Assembly: GCF_965638725.1 (NCBI RefSeq) | Contig: NC_134962.1 | Coordinates: forward strand, 2,549,501-2,613,500 | Length of the DNA stretch: 64,000 nucleotides | Origin: Aptenodytes patagonicus | Taxonomy: Eukaryota > Chordata > Aves > Sphenisciformes > Spheniscidae | Direction of reading: 5' to 3' | Shown: in pieces, positions 28,301-37,300 of the stretch | How the letters are laid out: each line of letters begins with the position of its first letter | Numbering within the stretch: the first letter of the stretch is position 1 | Position numbers and translations under genes: made by a program | The notes under the pieces: generated by a model | What the model was told of the DNA's origin: nothing | Databases searched by the model: none | The model's input: the letters and a program-made list of their open reading frames with translations, nothing else

Positions 28301-31300
28301 AAAAGGGTACTGGAAAAAAAAGGAACTCCTTTCCAGTTGCTTAGACAAGACAACTCAGTCATGATCCTGGGTGTGGGAAGAGCAGCATCTGTCCTGTTCC
28401 TCACTTAGCAAGATGAAGATGGTATTTCAGGGTGGCTGATGTCGTGTTGGGAAGGAAATGAAATTTTTAACTGTCACACAGATACCTCCAGTGACGGGAA
28501 GAGAAATCTCACAGACAATTAACAAATCGCACGGCTTGTTTGACCAGGTGGGCCACTGCCAAGTGACCGGAGGCACAGCATCCTCTCCACGGGTACTCTG
28601 CGGGTGATGAGGGTAGCTTTGCATGACCAAGGCCAGTACGAATGCCATGCCATCAGTGCCATCGGAGTGAGGACCCTCCCGGTACAGCTGTCGGTGACCC
28701 CACGAGGTAAGCTGGTGAGGCGGTGGGAAATAAGGGCTGGCAAATGGGTTTATTAAGTTAACATTATGGTATATAACACGCTGTCTGACAAGGCAGGGAA
28801 TTGCCCTGGTTTCTATGGGATGGGATTTTGCTTTTGCCTGGGAGCAGACGTCTAGCCCTAAGAGCCCCGTCAGTTGGTGGGAAACTCTAAAGAGGTTTCC
28901 AGGGTGCCAAAATTTGTAAATTGGAAGAAGCTGCTTCAGTTTTCCTTGAAAATTTATCTGGTAGTCTAGAAAAACTATAACCGTGGGATTGAAACTCGTC
29001 TGGTGTGGGCAGGGAATGGGACGGTATCGGTTGGCATCTGCACAAATAAACACTAGGGCAGGGTTATGTGATCAGAAATGAGCTTTAACGCCCATCAGAT
29101 GAGCTCTGATAGCTGGCCAGTTTGAGTGAAAAACGGGGCCCTTTAATGTGTTTGGGAGTTGTTATTGAGAAAATGATTTTGGTAAAGGAAAGGAAAAAAG
29201 GATTTTTGTCTGGGAATTTACAAAAAAAATGTATTAAATTCTTAGTAATCTTTTTTTTACTGTTTTTAAATTTTGGCTTTTCTACAGAATGAATTGTAAG
29301 ATTCTTTTTAAAATGAAATATTCTGCAAAAAAACTGATTCCTTCTCAGGAAGATTTAACTCTGGCTCCAGAAACGTTTCTCTTAAACATTAGCTACCAGG
29401 TCATAGGTTCAACCTAAATTTAGGTATTCTAAAATTAAGCCTCTGTAAAACACAAGTCACACAGGAATGCTTTCATGTTTTCATTTCCTTTCTTGTTGCC
29501 ATATAAATAATCATTCTAAATAAGTAAACATCCCTGCTTGTTCACAAACATGGCAGAATTTTACTAATGGTAGACTGGAGGGAAGGAAACTATCTAGAAA
29601 CATTATATTAGTGATGCTTCAAGCACAGAATTCACAGAATATTTTAAGACCAGCAAGATCAATATAATTATTTAATCTGACCTGACTAACACTTGCCAGA
29701 GAGCCCCATCTGATAATTCCTGAATCAATTCACGATCCCCGTTTCAGCTAAAGCATCTTTTCTAGAAAGCCTTTGAATTAATGATTTTAAATGACGGAGA
29801 ACGCAGCACATTCCTATGTAATTGCCCCAAGTAGAGACACACAGGAGCAGAAAATAATGAACGTAAACTACAGAGGACTTGGTAGAGAGACAGAGAGCAC
29901 GGGTAAACTGACACCCCTTTGAAGAGCCCTTGCAACAGCAGAAAGAGCCCAGCATCTCTGGTTTGCCCATGCTGAGATGTTTTGCACGCAGATTTCTCTA
30001 TTTTCCTTGACGCATTTCTTGCACTTGTGGCTTTTTTCCCTGTATTGCACAGTGATACCCGTGTTCCTTCATCCCCCCCAAGACGTGGTGGCAGAGACAG
30101 GCCAGGACGTTGCCATTACTTGCGCCGCCCAAGGAGATCCACGGCCCACCATAACCTGGGTCAAAGTAAGAGATGATACCACGTACTCAGCAGACACCAG
30201 GAAGCAGGGTGGCCCCTCCCTGGGGGCATTAAACAACTCTCTCGTTAAACACCTGTCCCAGCTCAACTAGTTAAATCAGTTTGTGCAATACACATGGAAG
30301 AAATTGTGTTTGAAAATTTAAGGACCAACATTTCCACTGATTTGGGGGTTTTAATGGTCTAAAAGAATGTTGCTCTTTCTCGGGCTCGAAGCCTTGCAAC
30401 GCACGTTCCTGTTTTCTCTTGTTCTTCCTTCCAAACGAGTAACTTGAAGCAAGTGACCTTCCAGGATGTTAGAAACGCTTGATTTGCTATTCCTGGAAAA
30501 AACTGAAAATGGATTTTTTTTCTAAGTAGTTTGTCCTTATTTCCAGGATTCCCACTGGTGGAACTGGATGATGCTGGTTGGCTCCAGCTTTGATGGGGCA
30601 AAGCCACGATCCCTCACAATCACGCTGCAGCCTGGCTGCTCTTTTCAAGAATTCATTAGATGAAGCTCTTCAGACTTTTTCCTGCTGTGCCGCAGTACAA
30701 CACCAGTGACCTTCACTGGGACCTGCCCTGCCTTTGAGCACAGTCAGGCACAGAACAAATTAGAGGGGAAAATGCTTGAGCCTCAGTTACCCTGCAGAGG
30801 TCTCGTGGGAGGTGACCTTGCAGTTTGCCTTGGGCTCCAGCCAGCAGTGGGAGCAGAAGAAAAGAGCCTGGGAGGGCAGCAGAGTAAGCATTAGATTGGG
30901 GCAGGGCAGCAGAAAGATGTTAAGAAACAGGAGAATAAAAAAGTAAAACCTGAAGCCACCAGACAGGTTAAGAGGTGGGGTTTGAGCGAGCTGCTGCTCG
31001 CAGCACTTCGATCAGCAATGCTGCCCAGAGCCAGGAAAAGCTGGTATCTACAGTTCAAGGCCAGCAAAAATCCATCAGTTTCAGATTGTCCCAAAACTTT
31101 TAGACTTATTTATGTGCCATGAAACTTCTGTGACAGCATCAGGGCACAGCACTCGCTCCAGCCAGCCTGTCTGTAAGAAGTGCAGAGAAATGCGTGGGGT
31201 GTCTGTGCCCTGCAGGGAGTGCCTGAAGGTGGACCAGGGTAAAGGAGCTGAGCAAGGACCTCCTCTCAGTGGGTCCAGGCAGGAGCAGATGTCCTTGGAT

Positions 31301-34300
31301 GGCTTTCTGGTTTCTTTGGAAGAGCAATGCTAACATCTGGTGGCCACGTTAGTTCATCGCATCCATTTGCGGGTGTGCTGAATAGGCTGAAGGCTGGGAT
31401 GATGGGAAGCTTTCCATACCCTGACACGTTTTCTGTCTTTTGATGGTGCAACAGGAGGGTATCCAGATCACAGAGAGTGGCAAGTTCCACATAAGCCAAG
31501 ACGGGACCCTTGCTATTCAAGACCTCGGCGTGGCTGACCAGGGCAGATACGAGTGCATAGCAAGAAACCCCTTTGGCTTCACCTCCAGCGCTATGCAGCT
31601 CACCATCACCGGTAGGGTATCTCCTGTGGTCCTCTTGAGTCTTCTTTTGCTCTTGTGTAAGGAGGGGCTATGCTGTGTTGACATCTACACTTTGAACAGA
31701 TAACTCTGTTATTTCTTTAGCTTCTTTGCAGACAGGTCCCTCGCAGGTGTGATCAGAGTCGCTGAGTTGTGAAACCCCATGCACCTCCCAGCTGCTCCTC
31801 GCTGTTTTCTCAGCTGAGCTGCAATTGCTCCCTGAAAAGCCAAAAGTGTTGTCTTAAACTGCCTCCTGCAAACCGAGCTGTCGGTGTGCGTGTAGTTACT
31901 GCCTCTGCTGGGAGGGAGAAACTTATTATGATGTGCCAACACACTCACAAGTCATCGTCTGACCGTAACCTCGCACGCCAGGGGAGGGAGAAGGAGAACA
32001 ACATTGTCACCGCAAATACAGGGTTTTAAGTGTTTGCTCAGTCTCTTGGGGATGGGAAACAAGTCGCTCGTTTTCAAGCTGCTGCTCCGTGCATTAGGGG
32101 AACTGTAATGAATAAAGAGGAGTAGCACTCCTCTGCTAGTCAAACCAGAGGTCAAGAGTAGAAATTGTACTTCTTAGAGGGTAAGGAAGAACTGGCAAGG
32201 GAAAAAAATCAAAGGCAAGCAATAAGGTTAAAAATATAAGTAGAGGGCTGTTCCTCAAGCACGCAGGAATAACCAGCATGAATAGCGAATAGCTTATTAG
32301 GTGAATTTAGTATCATTTTCTATACAGGGATTGTGTGCAAGGGGGTGAGAATAATCTGAAATTTCTTTGTTGTTTGAAATTATTCCTAAGATAATTTCTG
32401 TGATTTATTCTTGGTTGGTACCTCATTTTCCAGCTGGCGATTGCATATGCCAGTAGCCAAATGGGAACTGGTTTGTTCATCTGTGACAAAGGCCCTGGCT
32501 TAAAAAATGCATTCTGTAGTAATTTTTAAGAATTCATGGGTTTACTTCTGAAGGTATTCAAACAACAGCTTTCTTTTTTGTTTTAAGATGATGTATCTGA
32601 TGTGTTAACGCTAAATTTGAACTGAATTAGAAGTGTTCCACAAATGGAAAATTAATGTATGAGCAATACGTTCAAATGAATTTCATGAATTTTAGAAGTT
32701 TCCTTTGTGGGAAGTAAATACATTATTTTGGGTTAACTTGCTGTGATTTTTCACATTTTCTTTTTCCAGTTTAACCACCAACCAAAGCAGGCATTTATTT
32801 GCAAAGCTGTACAGGAGCGAACTCTGAATATGTGTTCCACAGCCATCTCCTGAAAAAGTCACCTTCTTTTTCAGGCAGTTAATTTCTTCTTCAGAATATT
32901 TGTTTTTTTTTAAAAAAAAAAGTTTCATGGTGTTTATGTTGCAAATGGAAAAGGAGTTTGACCTGCAGTGGAGTTACTATGGGGCTTGTACCGATACACA
33001 GATTTTCTTGAGCTTGGAAGACAAATTAATGTCAAAGTAAATTAAGACTTTTTTGTTCTTTCTTTCTGCTTTGGAAAGCCACGGACGTCGGTCGGAGCGG
33101 CGACACGTTTGTAGCCACGTCGATACGGGAAGCCATCAGCAGCGTGGACCACGCCATCAATTCAACACGCACTGAGCTGTTTAGCAAGTAAGTGTGTGAA
33201 GCGCCGCGATCTGAGACTTGAAGCAGAAAAGAGCTGAAAGAGACACTGAACGAAGCTTTCTCAAATCTCATTTTGTCGTTGACAATCCACAAATGAAAGC
33301 TACAGTATTGCTTTGAGTATTGGAGGTTGAAGCTGCACCATGTAGATGTAAGGATGTGATAGTTTCATAACAGGCATTTGGGATTCTGGAAAACTCTGAT
33401 ACACGAGTATCTGATACATGAATATCACCTCTTACGTCACTTACATCTGTGATGTGCATTTTGTCAGCTGGATTTGGCTCCGGAGACAGTGCATAGAGAA
33501 GAAAATAATCAGCGTGGTCATTTCATAAATGCAACTGACTTTGTGGAGGGTGAACAGAAATAATAATATAATAATTCTAACCATTTCCTCAATGAAAAAT
33601 TACTTCCTGAGTGAATGGTAATTCCCTCCTCTTCCACCCCAATATATGTTTTTATTGAAAAGATAGATAGTTTGTATTAAGCCCAAAACCTCTGGGTTTC
33701 AGCTGTTGAAAAGTGAAAAATAAATTACAATAGCAGGAAAAAAAAAAGAGATGCTGAGGAAATTAAATATGTGTATTTTCCTGGGGAAAAATACCCTTTC
33801 TTTAATCATCTGCAATATGCAGGCAAGCCACATCATTCTCATACACTTGTTTTGGGGGTCAAGCACCAGGCCAAGCTTAGAGCCTGACTCCTGCTGCCTG
33901 CAGTCTCATTGCTCTGAACAGAGTGTATTTATTTTAATGTTCCTGCATCACTTCTAATTCCTTGAAACAGACGTCCCAAGACGCCCAATGACTTGCTGGC
34001 TCTCTTCCGTTACCCCCGGGACCCTTACACCCTTGAAACAGCCAGGGCAGGTGAGATCTTTGAAAGGACCTTGCAGCTGATTCAGGAACATGTGCAACAA
34101 GGTCTGATCGTGGATATGAATGTCACAGGTAGGAGAGATTTTATTTCCCTTCTTAACTTTGTGCATAGGATTAAATTAAAACAACAATGTGTAGACATCC
34201 AGAAAGTTTAAAAAGTGCAAATTTGGGTACGTCAAGAAATGTGTTGTCTGGGTCGCAATGCTCTCTTACATGCCATGGTTTTCATAACAGCTGGAGGGCT

Positions 34301-37300
34301 GGTCTTGTGGTTGCCATACTAACCCGGTTCTCAGGAAAGTGGTTCAGTTCCCCATTTTGCTAAAGATTTCTTGACTGGCTATGAAAGCCCTAATGTAAAA
34401 ATATTTAGCCATCTAACTCACAAAGGAGTACCTTTGTGGATCTAAGGTTCAGACCCTCAGCAGCATGGTCAGAGATGTTTCGTGCCCTCCAAGTGGCAAC
34501 GAGAAAAATACTGAAAACTCTGAAGTATTTGGGTGCTGTAAGAGAGGAAGGGGGATATCACTCCTTTGTCTCTCTGCTACTTTGACCTCTTAGCTACAAA
34601 CTCAGATGGGTTCCAGCCACTCAGGTTCCTTTTATCGAGGCAGGATAGCAAGCAACAAAGCAGTGCAACACCAAAAATGCCTGGAGAGGTCCAAGCATCC
34701 AGCAGCTGGACTCCAAAAGTTGCTAGCTGGGACCTCCTTTGTGTACAACAGACGTTCCCATACACTGCATGTTTCTACCTATGCATGTGAATCACCATGT
34801 AGCAGGCATGTACGTTTGGGGCCCGTAAATATTTTTGCCTGCCTGGATGTATTCCAGACTGCGAGGAGTCTCTCTCCAGGCTGCAGGTCTCGTCTGGGCT
34901 GGTCGTTCTGCCAGCCTCTCCTCCTCATTGCCCTGTCAGCATCTGCACAGCGCAGCTTTATTCAGCGCTTTCGCATGGCGTAGTGCCCTGGCAGTCACCC
35001 ACAGCTTCCCTGCTGCTCGTCACGTAGGGTTTGGATGGTCGATGGTGCTCGAGGTTGCAGTAATAACCTGGAGAGACGTAAAATAAACCCAGGATGGAGA
35101 CCAAGACCACCCTCACAGTGTGGTCTGCCAGTCACAACATTTCTGGTTTCCACCTCTGCGCAGTTTATACTAAACTCTTTTCCCCTTCTTTTCTTCTCTG
35201 TAGACCTGGTATGATGCTGTGCTTCATTTAACCTTCCATAAATTACATAGCAACACCATGATCAGAGACCTGGCCTTCCCGTGCCCACCCTGACAATCCC
35301 AGCAGCAGGTTTCACACAGAGCCCTTACACGGGATGGTAGGAACCGGATGGCTACAGCAGCCGTGGTCTGACCTGGTGCTTTGCCTTTACCTTCGCAGGC
35401 TATCGGTACAATGACTTGGTGTCCCCTCACTACCTGAACATGATTGCCAACCTGTCAGGCTGCTCTGCCCACCGCCGCACGCCAAACTGCTCGGATATCT
35501 GCTTCCACAAGAAGTACAGGACCCACGATGGGTCTTGCAACAACCTCCAGCACCCGATGTGGGGTGCATCTCTCACAGCCTTCCAGAGGCTCCTCAAACC
35601 TGCCTACCAGAATGGATTTAACCTCCCCCGGGGGTTTTCCTTGGCAGAAGATGCCAGGGACCTGCCCCTTCCTCTACCGCGCCTCGTCTCCACTGCCATG
35701 GTCGGGACTGAGACCATCACCCCTGATGACCAGTTCACACACATGCTGATGCAGTGGGGCCAGTTCCTGGACCATGACATGGACCAGACAGTGGCAGCCA
35801 TTAGCATGTCCCGCTTCTCAGATGGAGCACCCTGCAGCAAGGTGTGCAGCAACGACCCGCCTTGCTTCTCTGTCATGGTCCCTGCCAATGACCCCCGCGT
35901 GAGGAACGGGCGCTGCATGTTCTTTGTCCGCTCGAGCCCTGTGTGTGGCAGTGGGATGACCTCCCTGCTGATGAACTCCGTCTACGCCAGGGAGCAGATC
36001 AACCACCTGACGTCTTACATCGATGCTTCCAATGTTTACGGCAGCACAGAGCAGGAATCACGGGAGCTGCGGGATCTGAGCAGCCAAAATGGGCTGCTGA
36101 AGCAAGGGCAAGCTGTGCCCAGCTCAGGGAAGCATCTCCTTCCCTTTGCTGTGGGGCCACCCACTGAGTGCATGAGAGATGAGAACGAGAGCCCCGTGCC
36201 GTGCTTCCTGGCAGGAGACCACCGTGCCAATGAGCAGCTGGGTCTCACGGCCATGCACACACTTTGGTTCAGGGAGCACAACCGCATTGCCATGGAGCTG
36301 TCGGCCCTCAATCCCCACTGGGATGGAGACCTCCTCTATCATGAGGCACGGAAGATTGTGGGTGCCCAGATGCAGCATATCACCTATGCCCAGTGGCTCC
36401 CCAAGGTCCTTGGGGAAGCTGGGATGAAGATGCTGGGTGAGTACAAAGGCTACAACCCCAACATCAATGCGGGGATTCTCAACGCCTTTGCCACTGCTGC
36501 CTTCCGCTTCGGGCACACCTTGATCAACCCCATCCTGTACCGGCTGAACGAGACCTTCCAGCCCATCCGCCAAGGCCACATCCCCCTGCACAAGGCCTTC
36601 TTCTCCCCTTTCAGGATCACACAGGAGGGTGGGATCGACCCCCTCCTCCGTGGGCTGTTTGGGGTTCCTGGGAAAATGCGGGTCCCCTCCGAACTCCTCA
36701 ACATGGAGCTGACGGAGAAACTCTTCTCCATGGCACACTCTGTCTCACTGGACTTGGCCGCTATCAACATCCAGAGAGGGCGAGACCATGGCATCCCACC
36801 TTACAACGACTTCAGGGTCTTCTGCAACCTCTCATCTGCACAGGAGTTTGAGGACCTCAGAAATGAGATAAAGAACTTGGAGATCAGGGAAAAGCTCAGG
36901 AGGTACTGTAGCCTGGACTTGGAAGCATCAAAATCACTGGAGATCAGTCAGTGGAAAGTTTCTGCTCCTCCCAGGACACCCATCGAATAACCTTCCCAGA
37001 TATTGCTACCCACAGATGTTAAGATAGGGTAATAGCTGTGGTTTAAGAACGGGGTAAGACAAATGAGGTCTCTCCAAGTGATCAGTCTGGTTCTGAGTGG
37101 AATGTCATCAGGCACTGCTGTGGTGTGGTTTGGGAGCAGATTGAGCCTTGGAGCTATTTTCCAGTGAGACTAAACTGCATCCTATGTGCGCCGGCTGCCT
37201 CTTTCCAAGGCAGGCCTTTATCCCATTGTCTTTTAGATAAGATCATTACAAATACTGTCCAGATGAGTTCCTTGCATACAAATTCCTATGATGGGATCAG

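Noticed and set aside
36903-36990. Continuation of the peroxidase reading frame to a stop at 36990
   Set aside because: The family sequence stops at EKLRR and resumes at 37364 in phase; the tail is intron, so this is not a truncated peroxidase.
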